Shown here piece after piece: positions 25,763-35,197 of a DNA stretch of 64,000 bases. Every line of letters begins with the position of its first letter. Within the stretch, counting starts at the first letter, position 1. Below the pieces are notes generated by a model. It was not told where the DNA came from, searched no databases, and saw nothing but the letters and a program-made list of their open reading frames with translations. The position numbers were made by a program, and so were the translations under genes. This DNA is from JANXSF01 sp043745195 (GTDB taxonomy: Bacteria; Acidobacteriota; Terriglobia; Bryobacterales; Bryobacteraceae): contig JAYTTF010000045.1 in assembly GCA_043745195.1 (NCBI GenBank), positions 62,001 to 126,000 on the forward strand, written 5' to 3'.

Positions 25763-28684
25763 ATGAACCAGTTACGTCAGCCGATTCTTTTCGCCTTCGT
25801 CCTGAACCTCTGCCTATTCGCGCAACCCCTAAGCCCTAAATTATGGCAGAGCCTAAATTGGCGCTCCATTGGGCCATTCCGCGGCGGCCGTACCGTTGGT
25901 GCAACGGGCGTTCGCAGCCAACCCAACGTGTTCTACATCGGAGTGAACAATGGCGGTGTATGGAAAACCAATGATTACGGACGCACATGGAAACCGTTAT
26001 TCGACAAACAGCCTACTGGTTCCATTGGCGACATTGCAGTGGCACAATCGAATCCCAATATTCTTTACGCAGCAAGTGGTGAAGGCTTGCAGAGGCCCGA
26101 TCTTTCCGTTGGCGATGGCGTGTATAAATCTATTGACGGCGGGACGACGTGGCGCAATATGGGACTTCGCGATGCACAGCAAATCGCCTCCGTAATTGTT
26201 GATCCACGCGATCCGAATCGTGTCTTTGTTGCAGCCCTGGGCCATCCATACGGACCGAATACGGAACGCGGAATTTACCGTTCTCTCGATGGCGGCCAGA
26301 CTTGGCAGCGTGTCCTATACAAAGACGAAAACACCGGAGCTATGCAAGTTGAGTTCGACCCGCAGGACTCCAAAACCCTGTACGCCAGCCTTTGGGCCGG
26401 TCGTCAGGGACCCTGGGAAAATGGTGCCTGGAACGGCGCAGGCAGCGGGCTTTTCAAATCCACAGATGGTGGAATAACGTGGACGCAACTTACTCAAGGG
26501 TTACCCTCAATTGCCCAGGGCTTGGGACGCATCGGCATTGGTGTAGCGTTCAGCAACCCGCAAATCATTTATGCCACCGTGGACGCCGATGCTCAATTTG
26601 CCGGCATCTATCGATCCGACAACGCCGGCACTAACTGGCGGCGAGTAACTGGTGACCTTAGGTTATGGGGGCGCGGTTCTGACTTTGCTGAGGTGCGTCC
26701 TAACCCGAACGACCCGGAAACCGTATATGTGGCCAATACAGGATCCTATGTCTCCACCGATGGAGGAAAGACATTCAAAGGTTTCAAGGGCGCACCTGGC
26801 GGGGATGACTATCATCGCATTTGGATCAATCCTGACCGTCCCGAAGTAATGTTGCTTGCAGCCGACCAAGGTGCGGTGATTACCGTTAACGGCGGAGAGA
26901 CTTGGAGTTCCTGGTATAACCAACCAACTGCCCAGTTTTATCACGTAGCAACCGACAATCAATTTCCTTACTGGGTTTACGGAGGTCAGCAGGAAAGCGG
27001 ATCGGCTGGAGTAGCTAGTCGTGGCGATTATGGTGCTATCACTTGGCGCGATTGGCGGACGGTGGGGGTAGAGGAATACGGCTATGTGGCCCCTGATCCG
27101 TTGGATTCGAATATTATCTATGGTGGTAAGTTAACTAAGTTTGATAAGCGCACCGGGCAGGTACAAAACATTGCGCCGGAGGCTGTGCGACGAGGTAAGT
27201 ACCGGGCCCTTAGAACAGCCCCCGTGCTGTTTTCACCTGTAGATCCGCACTTACTTTACTATGCCGGTAATGTGTTGTTCAAAACAACTACAGGCGGCAA
27301 ATCCTGGCAAGTAATCAGTCCTGATTTAAGCCGCGAGAAGACGGAAGTGCCGGCCAGCATTGGCATTTATCGCACACCTGAAATGCAGCAAATGGCACGA
27401 CGGGGTGTAATTTATACAGTTGCTCCATCGTTCAAAACCGTGAATACCATTTGGGCGGGTACTGACGACGGATCGATTCATATTACTCGCGATGGCGGTC
27501 AGAAGTGGACGAACATAACTCCGCCGCAGTTATCCAGTTGGAGCAAAGTTTCACTGATGGAAGCTTCGCATTTCGATGATCAAAGCGCCTATGCAGCAGT
27601 GAATCGTTTCCGTTTGGATGATCTGCATCCCTACATATACAGGACTCACGATAGCGGTAAAACTTGGAAACTGATCGTCAATGGCATTCCAGATAACGAA
27701 GTGGTGAATGCGGTGCGTGAGGATCCGAAACGCAAAGGTTTGATTTACGCTGCCACCGAAAGGGCTGTGCATTTTTCGCTTGATGATGGCGAACACTGGT
27801 TGCCGCTACGCATGAATATGCCCGCAACGTCGATTCGCGACATTGTTGTGCATGACGATGATTTGGTGGTCGGCACGCATGGCAGGGGCTTCTGGATTTT
27901 AGATAATATCTCCGTACTTCGGCAACTCACTGTGATGATGGCATCCTCAGGCGATCACTTATTCAAACCCCAATTGACTTACCGTGTTCGCCGCAGCGTG
28001 AACACCGACACGCCAATTCCACCAGAAGAGCCTATGGGACAAAATCCTCCAGATGGTGCGATGATCGACTATTTCTTGGATAACGATATTTATGGAACAG
28101 TAACTCTGGAAATTCTTGACTCGCAGAAGAAGTTAGTAAGAAGATTCACCAGCGCCGATGCTCCCGAAGCAATTGATGAAAGCAAACATGCCTACCCTGC
28201 CTATTGGTTTCGCCAGCCTCGCAATCTTTCAACCAAGGCTGGAATGCAGCGTTTTGTTTGGGATTTGCACTACGCCCCGCCGGAGGGCTTTCCCAGAACC
28301 TATCCGATATCGGCCATCTTTGGAGACACTCCAACCGAACCGGCAGGCCCACTCGTCAGGCCTGGTACTTACACCGTCCGCCTAACCATTGGCGCAAAAC
28401 AGTTGGAACAACCACTAACCATTCGCATGGATCCACGAGTGAAAGCTTCTGCACTGGACATCCAAAAAATGTTTGAAACTTCATTCCGCTGTTACGAGAA
28501 CATTTCACGAATCCGCCGCAGCCCGGCTGACATAGAACTCAACAAACTGGCCGGTGAGTTACTTCAAGTGATGAATATTGTGGAGGAAGCGGACGCTGCT
28601 CCAACATCACAGGCGCTGGATGCGGCAAGTCGGTTTGATAAAGCAGTGACGGACCGGATGATGGCTATTGCCAAAGCGAAGTAA
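25763..28684 (+). CDS. Large exported sortilin/VPS10-BNR repeat protein
   Basis: About 973 residues. The start is taken at ATG 25763, giving a clean signal peptide (MNQLRQPILFAFVLNLCLFA); a TTG at 25742 would add seven odd residues. The mature N-terminus LNWRSIGPFRGGRTVGATG is typical of acidobacterial and Bacteroidetes members. About ten BNR/sortilin motifs appear: SIDGGTTW, SLDGGQTW, STDGGITW, SDNAGTNW, STDGGKTF, VNGGETW, TTGGKSW, TRDGGQKW, THDSGKTW and LDDGEHW. They indicate a multi-bladed propeller. A C-terminal domain (residues about 740-970) follows. The role of these cell-surface or periplasmic propellers is unknown; glycosidase names in databases are unproven. Confidence 0.9.
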   Translation: MNQLRQPILFAFVLNLCLFAQPLSPKLWQSLNWRSIGPFRGGRTVGATGVRSQPNVFYIGVNNGGVWKTNDYGRTWKPLFDKQPTGSIGDIAVAQSNPNILYAASGEGLQRPDLSVGDGVYKSIDGGTTWRNMGLRDAQQIASVIVDPRDPNRVFVAALGHPYGPNTERGIYRSLDGGQTWQRVLYKDENTGAMQVEFDPQDSKTLYASLWAGRQGPWENGAWNGAGSGLFKSTDGGITWTQLTQGLPSIAQGLGRIGIGVAFSNPQIIYATVDADAQFAGIYRSDNAGTNWRRVTGDLRLWGRGSDFAEVRPNPNDPETVYVANTGSYVSTDGGKTFKGFKGAPGGDDYHRIWINPDRPEVMLLAADQGAVITVNGGETWSSWYNQPTAQFYHVATDNQFPYWVYGGQQESGSAGVASRGDYGAITWRDWRTVGVEEYGYVAPDPLDSNIIYGGKLTKFDKRTGQVQNIAPEAVRRGKYRALRTAPVLFSPVDPHLLYYAGNVLFKTTTGGKSWQVISPDLSREKTEVPASIGIYRTPEMQQMARRGVIYTVAPSFKTVNTIWAGTDDGSIHITRDGGQKWTNITPPQLSSWSKVSLMEASHFDDQSAYAAVNRFRLDDLHPYIYRTHDSGKTWKLIVNGIPDNEVVNAVREDPKRKGLIYAATERAVHFSLDDGEHWLPLRMNMPATSIRDIVVHDDDLVVGTHGRGFWILDNISVLRQLTVMMASSGDHLFKPQLTYRVRRSVNTDTPIPPEEPMGQNPPDGAMIDYFLDNDIYGTVTLEILDSQKKLVRRFTSADAPEAIDESKHAYPAYWFRQPRNLSTKAGMQRFVWDLHYAPPEGFPRTYPISAIFGDTPTEPAGPLVRPGTYTVRLTIGAKQLEQPLTIRMDPRVKASALDIQKMFETSFRCYENISRIRRSPADIELNKLAGELLQVMNIVEEADAAPTSQALDAASRFDKAVTDRMMAIAKAK

Positions 28685-28688
28685 CTAC

Positions 28689-31600
28689 TTATTGAGCCGA
28701 ATTCAAAGCCCCAATTCGGCACGACCGGCATATTCCGAAGGTACTTCCGTTTCCAATAATGTTGATACAGCGGTTCGTTAAGCTTGCTAATTCAGCGGGG
28801 CTTAAAGCTGCTACTCGGAACGGCGTTTCTACAACCTGAAGTGCTCCGGCACCGTTTTTGTAAGTGGCCGTCCCAAAGGCCAGCATGCCTGTTGCAAGCG
28901 GGAAACCTGCGGTTCCAGCCAACGCGGCGCTGTTAGTACAACTGGTGCCTGTGAAGTTGGCGCTGGCAGCGGCATTCACCAATTTTATTACTACAGAATT
29001 GGGCCGAACGCCAGTATTTGTATTGCTGAGTAAGTCATTGTTCACCGACAATGAGGCAATTGCGTTTGGAGTCAGCAGGCAGGAACAGCAAGAGACTAAT
29101 TGCTCATCGGGCGAGAACGCATAAACGTTGACGCAAATGTTGCCCGCTGAACCCCCGAGTCCCGGGCCATTTAACGAGGCGCCATTGGCTCCGGTGTTAG
29201 TCATATTAATTACCGCATCACCAGATGTCAGGTTGGAGGCGTACCTCACTTGCATCGTATCGGGAGGAACCACAAATGGAGCAATTGTTGTGGGATCACT
29301 AGCCGTATCATTAGAAGTATTTGTTTGGCCACCACCGAAAACGAGAGCGTAATTAATGACGCTTGGCGACGCATCCGACGCAATATTTACAGCCAAAGTG
29401 ACCTCTGGAAACGAAGTGCCAGCCGGTACAATGGCGATGCTGCTGCAACTAACAGTAAGTGTGTTGCATGTCCAACCAGAACCGAACAGGGCGGTAGCAG
29501 TTAATCCCGCCGGAAGAGTATCTTGTACGGTCACAACCGCGCCGGATGTTGCGGCTGAACCTGAGTTGGTTACACTGAGTTTGTAAATTGCAGCTAATTG
29601 CCCCTGCGTGAAAATGCCAGTGTGAGATTTTCTGATTGTTAAGTCCGGTTGCGAAAGGATTACGGTGGAATCAAATGCCGTGTTGTTGGCAGTACTATCT
29701 TCGAGTGCTGCGGAAAATACCGTGACGACATTCACCAATGGATTCGAGGCGGTAACGGCCACGCTGACCGTAACAATGATAGAAGGATAGCTATCTCCAG
29801 CCGCCAACGCATCGACGCGAGTGCACGTAGGCAAGATAGCGCAGGTCCAGCCTGAGCCACTCATTGCAGTTATAGTCATACCTGCGGGTGCTGTATCCGT
29901 AACTGAAACTACAGCGGAAGCCGCTTTGTCACCAGCACCGGAATTCTTCACAGTCACAGTGTAAGTGTTGCCGCTTGATCCTTGGGAAAAGCTACCTGTA
30001 TGGACCTTAGTGATCGTCAAATCGGCTCGTATCAGAACAGTCATATCAACGGCGGTGTTATTAGTAGTGTTACTCTCTGTCGCAGAGGTCAGTACTGCCA
30101 CGGTGTTTGATTGCGGCGATGTAGCATTTGCCGCCACGTTCACTGTAACTATGATTGGCGGATAGCTATTACCGGCAGCCAGAGCATCGCTGCGGGTGCA
30201 GGTTGGAAGGACATTGCAGCTCCAACCGGTTCCAGTCATTGCTGTGATTGTAAGGCCAGCCGATGGTGCGTCAGTAACGGAAACAGAAGCTGCAGCCTTG
30301 TCGCCAGCGCCGGAATTACTTACAGTCACGGTATAAGTCTTACCGATGGAGCCCCGCGAGAAGATACCGGAGTGCACCTTGATAATAGTTAAGTCAGGCA
30401 GCCCAATTGAGGTTGGATCGTCGGTGCTGATAGTTCCCAAACTGGAAGTCAATTGAGCCGACTTGATCAGCGAAGCAGGCGCGTTCGCCAACACATTCAC
30501 CGTCAAAGTAATGGGAGGGAAACTGGCTCCATTGAGCAGCAAATCAGTTCGGGTACATGGGCCTGCGGGTTGCACGCAGATCCAACCCGCCCCCGTGATT
30601 CCGGTTGCAATCAATCCAGTTGGAATTGGATTTGCCACTGTAAACGGGCCTGGAAGAAATGCTGTTCCCGTGTTATTAGCCGTAATTGTATAGGTTGCTC
30701 CAATTTGTCCCTGAGTAAAGTTGCCGGGGTGGAAGTTACTAAGTCCAAGAGTGGGTGATTTGCCAACACAGGTTGGGAATTTGAAGGATCCAATGCGCGT
30801 ATTCCAATTACGGTCAGCAGAATCTTGCGGCGTTGCATAGTATTGGTTGGTGTACCAAAAAGTGCAGTCATCCACTGGGTCCACAACCATTGCCGTGTAG
30901 TCACCCCAACGGTTGATGTGCGTCTGTGAACCTAACCCTGCAACCAGCTGAACTTCCGATTGGGGCATGGTGTTGAGTGGATCAGTTACAAGTCGCCCAG
31001 AGTAGGCAATGCTAGGGAACGCCAATGCACTGGCCGTGCTGTAACCGAGCGCAGCATTCCCTTGACTATCGGCAGCAATGCTGCCCATCCAACGGGCAAG
31101 ACTTGCATCGGGTGCATAAATTTGCTCTTGAATAGGAGTGGTTGAAATAGCACCACCGGTAACATTGATCTGCGCCCATTGCGACGTCACTGGTGCCACA
31201 CCCACATTGTGGACAACCCACAAGGATTCCGCTGCACCCACTTTACGGTACTGCACGCGCTGCATCAAGCGGTCCCCAATGCTATCCAATTTCCGCGTGG
31301 TATCAGGTTGCGGAATGATGGAACCAACAGGCACCAAATAGGGAGTTTGACTAACATAGATCGGAGCACTCAAGGAACCACCAGCTCCGCAATTCGAACC
31401 GGCGGTGAACCTCCGTACCTCAAAGGCGAAGGTGGATCGGGATTGTGAGACAAAGTAGTTGGGTGTTCCTGCGGGAGGCAAGGCTCCAGCCGAGTTAGCC
31501 GCTAAATGACTGGGAATCATCGAAGCCGGACCAGAGGCAGGCAATGTCCCATAGGCTGCAGTTAGTGGCAACCCTGAGTACATGTCGCTTTTACTGAAGG

Positions 31601-32447
31601 ATGCAAACAATGTTCCGGTGTAGTTGGCAACGGGATACTCGAATTCATTCGCTGCCATGTAAAGGCAGTCGTGCCAAATTCCGAACTTGCCGTAATCGTT
31701 AAAATTCCCGATAGGCGGCTGCCCTCCTGTTCCACTGTCCATTCGAACTGCGTAAAGCCACCAACCTCCGGCAACTGGGTCGCTTGTTTTAGAGACTGCA
31801 AAACATTGGAAGAAAGGTGCGGTTGGCCTGTTGCTGCTATCGCGCTCAAAGGCAAATTGGGTTAGGATCCATCGGTCCGCCAAAGCATCGTATAGAACAA
31901 TCGGATCGCCGGAGGAACGTCCGTCGCACATCGTTCCCGTCCCGCTATGAAGGGAATCTTCTGTAAAGGCGGCCAACAAAGTTCCCGACTTATTGTATAT
32001 GGCATAGGACGAATTCACGGCTTGAATATAATGATTCCGACCCACATCGCCATTGTCATCCGAAGGGTGACCGGCGCCAGCCGTACCTCCAACAACCGTT
32101 TGACTAAAGCTCAAGCCCGAGAAGTTGTTGCCCGGGGACGGCATAGGTGCCCGATTAACAACCGGCTCCACCACGGTAGGGTTTTGGCGGATCGGCAACG
32201 ACTCCTTGGTACCAGGCGGTATAGAACCCACCATGGTCGGGCTAGCCTTGGCGCGCTCCGCCCTAGGTAAGTCGCGAACATCGCCGTTATATTCGTCGGG
32301 AATGGTTTTATCTGTAGTTGGAGTGGCAAGTTGTTGTGCTGATAGTCCGCCAGCCCCTAAGCAGGCGAGTGTAAACGCGACCAACCGCGCATTTGTAAAG
32401 AACTTACCGATTTGTCTCTTTGCTGAACTTCCACTTACTTGCTTCAT
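28689..32447 (-). CDS. Large exported protein with DUF11 repeats
   Basis: 1252 residues. An N-terminal signal (FTNARLVAFTLACLGAGGLSAQ) precedes a region of about 530 residues resembling a propeller (GDPIVLYDALADRWILTQFAF, FNDYGKFGIWHDCLYMAANEF). Four DUF11-type Ig-like repeats follow, each beginning like DLTIIKVHSG and ending with a TNNTA-type strand. The C-terminal domain (about 1060-1252) carries a Cys cluster (LVSCCSC) and pairs such as CTNS, CINI and CRSCRIG. DUF11 repeats act as surface stalks. Convergent with the BNR gene (four bases apart). Probably surface-exposed or secreted; ligand unknown. Confidence 0.9.
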   Translation of the reverse strand: MKQVSGSSAKRQIGKFFTNARLVAFTLACLGAGGLSAQQLATPTTDKTIPDEYNGDVRDLPRAERAKASPTMVGSIPPGTKESLPIRQNPTVVEPVVNRAPMPSPGNNFSGLSFSQTVVGGTAGAGHPSDDNGDVGRNHYIQAVNSSYAIYNKSGTLLAAFTEDSLHSGTGTMCDGRSSGDPIVLYDALADRWILTQFAFERDSSNRPTAPFFQCFAVSKTSDPVAGGWWLYAVRMDSGTGGQPPIGNFNDYGKFGIWHDCLYMAANEFEYPVANYTGTLFASFSKSDMYSGLPLTAAYGTLPASGPASMIPSHLAANSAGALPPAGTPNYFVSQSRSTFAFEVRRFTAGSNCGAGGSLSAPIYVSQTPYLVPVGSIIPQPDTTRKLDSIGDRLMQRVQYRKVGAAESLWVVHNVGVAPVTSQWAQINVTGGAISTTPIQEQIYAPDASLARWMGSIAADSQGNAALGYSTASALAFPSIAYSGRLVTDPLNTMPQSEVQLVAGLGSQTHINRWGDYTAMVVDPVDDCTFWYTNQYYATPQDSADRNWNTRIGSFKFPTCVGKSPTLGLSNFHPGNFTQGQIGATYTITANNTGTAFLPGPFTVANPIPTGLIATGITGAGWICVQPAGPCTRTDLLLNGASFPPITLTVNVLANAPASLIKSAQLTSSLGTISTDDPTSIGLPDLTIIKVHSGIFSRGSIGKTYTVTVSNSGAGDKAAASVSVTDAPSAGLTITAMTGTGWSCNVLPTCTRSDALAAGNSYPPIIVTVNVAANATSPQSNTVAVLTSATESNTTNNTAVDMTVLIRADLTITKVHTGSFSQGSSGNTYTVTVKNSGAGDKAASAVVSVTDTAPAGMTITAMSGSGWTCAILPTCTRVDALAAGDSYPSIIVTVSVAVTASNPLVNVVTVFSAALEDSTANNTAFDSTVILSQPDLTIRKSHTGIFTQGQLAAIYKLSVTNSGSAATSGAVVTVQDTLPAGLTATALFGSGWTCNTLTVSCSSIAIVPAGTSFPEVTLAVNIASDASPSVINYALVFGGGQTNTSNDTASDPTTIAPFVVPPDTMQVRYASNLTSGDAVINMTNTGANGASLNGPGLGGSAGNICVNVYAFSPDEQLVSCCSCLLTPNAIASLSVNNDLLSNTNTGVRPNSVVIKLVNAAASANFTGTSCTNSAALAGTAGFPLATGMLAFGTATYKNGAGALQVVETPFRVAALSPAELASLTNRCINIIGNGSTFGICRSCRIGALNSAQ
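29275..30757 (-). repeat. Four tandem DUF11-coding repeats
   Basis: Units of roughly 362-378 bases run right to left, at about 30757-30396, 30395-30024, 30023-29646 and 29645-29275. The middle two are the most similar to each other (both encode a VHTG/VHSG opening, a GAGDKAA core and CTR.DALAAG), which suggests a recent duplication. The first and last units are more diverged. Confidence 0.7.
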
Positions 32448-32678
32448 TTACTTTAATCTTTTACGGTAGTAATTCGTGGTTACTCTTAGTACTAAAGAAA
32501 TGAATCCAGCTAGGCAAAAACATGCCAAGCGTAGCTTTTTACTCCATAACTATTTTGCTAGTACCGGATAAGTATAAATGGAGCTTGGGTCAGCTTACAA
32601 TACATAAGTGGTTCGCCGGAGTACCGGTTAGCAGGGAGGAAGTACTGTGGTTACTATGGGCAGTTGGGGATATCGATG

Positions 32679-32717
32679 AAAACTGTGGACGACCGGAAGG
32701 GTGCTTCGGCCGTCCAC
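32679..32717 (-). terminator. Putative terminator of the haloperoxidase-type gene
   Basis: Just past the stop at 32730, the minus strand forms a stem with GTGGACG (copied by 32711-32717) pairing across to CGTCCAC (32685-32691), extended by a CCG/CGG segment around a GGTG-type loop. Four T residues follow two bases later. The short T-run makes this moderate evidence. Confidence 0.5.
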
Positions 32718-32729
32718 TATATAAATTAA

Positions 32730-34175
32730 CTAAGAACGAGGTCCGATGGAGGATTTCATTGGAGCCTTGCCTCCGCCGGATGCAAAAATGTCTTCGGCGA
32801 TTTTCAAGCCTAGAGGAGCCCCACCAGTATTGCGAGTCAAGTCGGGCTTGCCATCGTCGTCCAAAGCAAATGCATCAAACGACCAATGCACCCCAAGATA
32901 GACACGTGAAAATCCGTTTTCCTCGATCATGTGCCACAGACCATGTGGAAAAGACCGCAGATGCCGAGGCCGAACGGTTCCCACATTGTCGGTTGTTACC
33001 CCGTTCAATTCATCGGACACGAAGGGTCCTTTGAACACGGTATCTTTGAGGTGATTGCCCGCTGGAACTCCATAGAACAAGCGGACAATATGGAAGCAAG
33101 CTGCCCCGAAAGTGGCATGGCCGGAAGGATAGGCTGGGAAGGGCGGAGTAAAATTCTTGTCTCCGCTGTTGCTTGCAGGCGCACCTAATGGCAACCAATC
33201 CGGATCACAATCATTGTCAATATTGTTGGCCGCAGTTGGCGCCAAAGGACCCATCGAAGTATCGTGTTCCCGGACGCCAAGCACCGGCCTCCACAGATCA
33301 TGTATGTATTTCTGGTCCCACGCCAAAATGCCAGCATCACCCATCGCCACATTGACGAAAGCGAATAGTCGGGCATTGTCGTCAACACTATTAGCCTTGG
33401 CTATCGCCACTTCGCGAACAATCTGGTTGTAGAGTCGCGGCGGAGTACCCAATTCACGCGGACCATCGTAGGCCCAGTAAATTCCAATCAGCGTTTGGTC
33501 CACCGTACGCTTTTTATAGGTGGTGGGCAATGTACCCATTAATTCAGGCGCAATTCCTTTTCCGCGAACTTGCTTCAGAGCATCGTCATACTCATTACTC
33601 CCCTTGGCTGGCGGTGCATCTAATTCATGGCGCGCTGTGGTTGCAAATAGTTTTGATTTCGCACCATAAAAGGGTGCGTGATAACCCTGGCCAGGATTGA
33701 ACGGATCAGGTCGGTGAGCACCTGGACTGTTGGAGGGTAAGTAACCGATAGAACCTGCACCAGGATCAGCAGAACGGTCGGCCAGCATAGCTTGAGCAAC
33801 TGCCAAGCCGAAGGCTTCCCCCGCTGCCAGGCCAGGCCCTGCAAGTCCAGCCGCCAAATATGCTGTATCAAAGTGTCCCTGCTGCCGTGGAAAAAGTGTG
33901 ATCAGGCAGGCATGCGCGGCCGCCGCAACAGCAGCAGCGGCACTGGCACCTGCCGCCGGATTTGGCGGTGCGGCCAAATATCGCGGCAAAGTCACCGCAT
34001 TATTCACAACGCCGGCATGAGCGTCATACATTGCAAGGTGCACAATGGCGAGAGCCCGCGAACTCATCGTTGGTCCACCCTGTTCTGCGGCAGGCTTGTT
34101 CGTTCCCGGCAAGTTACTAAAGTCGCGACGATTTGCCTCCAGCGCCACGCTGTTCCAATAGAGGATATGATCCAT
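32730..34175 (-). CDS. Vanadium-dependent haloperoxidase / PAP2-family enzyme
   Basis: 481 residues. All vanadate-site residues are present in order: K289 with R296-P297 (KYIHDLWRP), the PSGH motif at 350-353 (PAYPSGHATFGAAC), and R424, H430 and D434 (SRVYLGVHWSFD). This is the vanadium haloperoxidase/acid-phosphatase signature, and the spacings fit the haloperoxidases. The enzyme would use vanadate and peroxide to oxidise a halide, or act as a phosphatase. No signal peptide is visible (MDHILYWNSVALEANRRDF), although the related enzymes are often exported. GGAG lies upstream of the ATG. The gene stands alone. Confidence 0.9.
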   Translation of the reverse strand: MDHILYWNSVALEANRRDFSNLPGTNKPAAEQGGPTMSSRALAIVHLAMYDAHAGVVNNAVTLPRYLAAPPNPAAGASAAAAVAAAAHACLITLFPRQQGHFDTAYLAAGLAGPGLAAGEAFGLAVAQAMLADRSADPGAGSIGYLPSNSPGAHRPDPFNPGQGYHAPFYGAKSKLFATTARHELDAPPAKGSNEYDDALKQVRGKGIAPELMGTLPTTYKKRTVDQTLIGIYWAYDGPRELGTPPRLYNQIVREVAIAKANSVDDNARLFAFVNVAMGDAGILAWDQKYIHDLWRPVLGVREHDTSMGPLAPTAANNIDNDCDPDWLPLGAPASNSGDKNFTPPFPAYPSGHATFGAACFHIVRLFYGVPAGNHLKDTVFKGPFVSDELNGVTTDNVGTVRPRHLRSFPHGLWHMIEENGFSRVYLGVHWSFDAFALDDDGKPDLTRNTGGAPLGLKIAEDIFASGGGKAPMKSSIGPRS

Positions 34176-34749
34176 TTTGATTGTTTCTCCAATTTAGGTT
34201 GGCGTCCTAGATATTTTTAGCGCCTTGCGTGGTTAGTGAAAGCTGGGGCCAATCCGTTTCACTAAAAATGTCTTTTATTGCCTTACTGAATATCTGACAT
34301 TAGGAACTTACCTTTGGTTAATCAGGATGGTTGAGGATCAAGAAGTCGTTTCTAACCATGACATCTCTTAAATGGCTCTTTGCGCTACGCCAAAAAAGGG
34401 AATCACCACCACCTACTCCATTATTTTCCGCACAGAATCAACAATCCGCAAATTTCCATCGCCGCCCCACTTAGTCCCTTCACTTACACTTTCAACAGGA
34501 AGACAAAACCGCTGCGCAGCGTGCTTCTCTAAACCAAGCCCGTTAGTGGGTAGCAATGCCCACCGGCGGCACGCAGAGCTTTGCGTAATCGTCGGATCGC
34601 CGGTCGCAAAACATGAATACCATGGGCACTTTTTCTGGTTGGGGAACTGGAAGAAGTGAGGTGGTAATTTCCATCAATTGCAGTTATGGTGGCTGCAAAC
34701 CCAGGGAGAAGTGTGCGCGACCGGCGCTTCCTTTTGACAAGTTTCTGGC
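34176..34749. other. Intergenic region, possible gene remnant
   Basis: A 574-base gap with no complete gene. On the minus strand a frame of about 80 codons, ending in TAG at 34413-34415, is open from about 34660 without any start codon. It encodes CFATGDPTITQ, LLPTNGLGLEKHAAQRFCLP and GGDGNLRIVDSVRKIME. This has coding-like composition and might be the tail of a degraded gene, but I recognise no family. Nothing else is supported. Confidence 0.35.
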
Positions 34750-35154
34750 CTACCGTTTTAATAGCAATAGCTTTCCGGATGTGAGTCCAACAATAAAAAT
34801 CAGCACCCATGATGCAAGGGGAACAGCGAGAAAAACGAAAGCGGGCTGCGGCCTTGGCGGACCGAAGACAACATATCCGTAGATGCTGAAAGCACCCAGC
34901 GTGAGAATTAGCATCAAGCTATAACTTGCCGCCTGCGCACCAGCCGGCCACCGCTTCGCCATCCTGTGGGCGTAAACGAGCGCCGCAAATGGAGAGAGTA
35001 CCCAGACTGTGAATAGTCCGATGAGGATTAGGGAGCTTTGGCGACTACCCACATACAGCATGAAGCGCAATGAACCCACAGCACCCAGCAACACTGTAAG
35101 CAGCGCCACTCCGCGCAGGAAGCTAAGAAAGTTAGCTGATTGTTGCACGACCAA
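34750..35154 (-). CDS. Hypothetical four-helix membrane protein
   Basis: 134 residues, TTG start at 35154. Four hydrophobic helices are evident: FLRGVALLTVLLGAVGSL, LILIGLFTVWVLSPFAALVY, YSLMLILTLGAFSIYGYVV, and FVFLAVPLASWVLIFIVGL. No catalytic motif is seen and the family is not recognised. It stands divergent from the isomerase-like gene, with about 40 bases between starts. Confidence 0.55.
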   Translation of the reverse strand: MVVQQSANFLSFLRGVALLTVLLGAVGSLRFMLYVGSRQSSLILIGLFTVWVLSPFAALVYAHRMAKRWPAGAQAASYSLMLILTLGAFSIYGYVVFGPPRPQPAFVFLAVPLASWVLIFIVGLTSGKLLLLKR

Positions 35155-35197
35155 TCACACCATAAAACAGAGTAGAATGGCGGGCAAGACCAAAATC

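Noticed and set aside
28696..28720. Perfect 8-base inverted repeat GCCGAATT / AATTCGGC between the BNR and DUF11 genes
   Set aside because: It lies inside the DUF11-protein coding end and has no T-run, so I do not call it a terminator.
29275..30757. Regular repeats read as a CRISPR array
   Set aside because: The units are about 370 bases, coding and imperfect; they are protein repeats.
32522..33034. 170-codon plus-strand frame at the haloperoxidase end
   Set aside because: Antisense to the conserved C-terminus with the vanadate-site motifs; composition is not protein-like.
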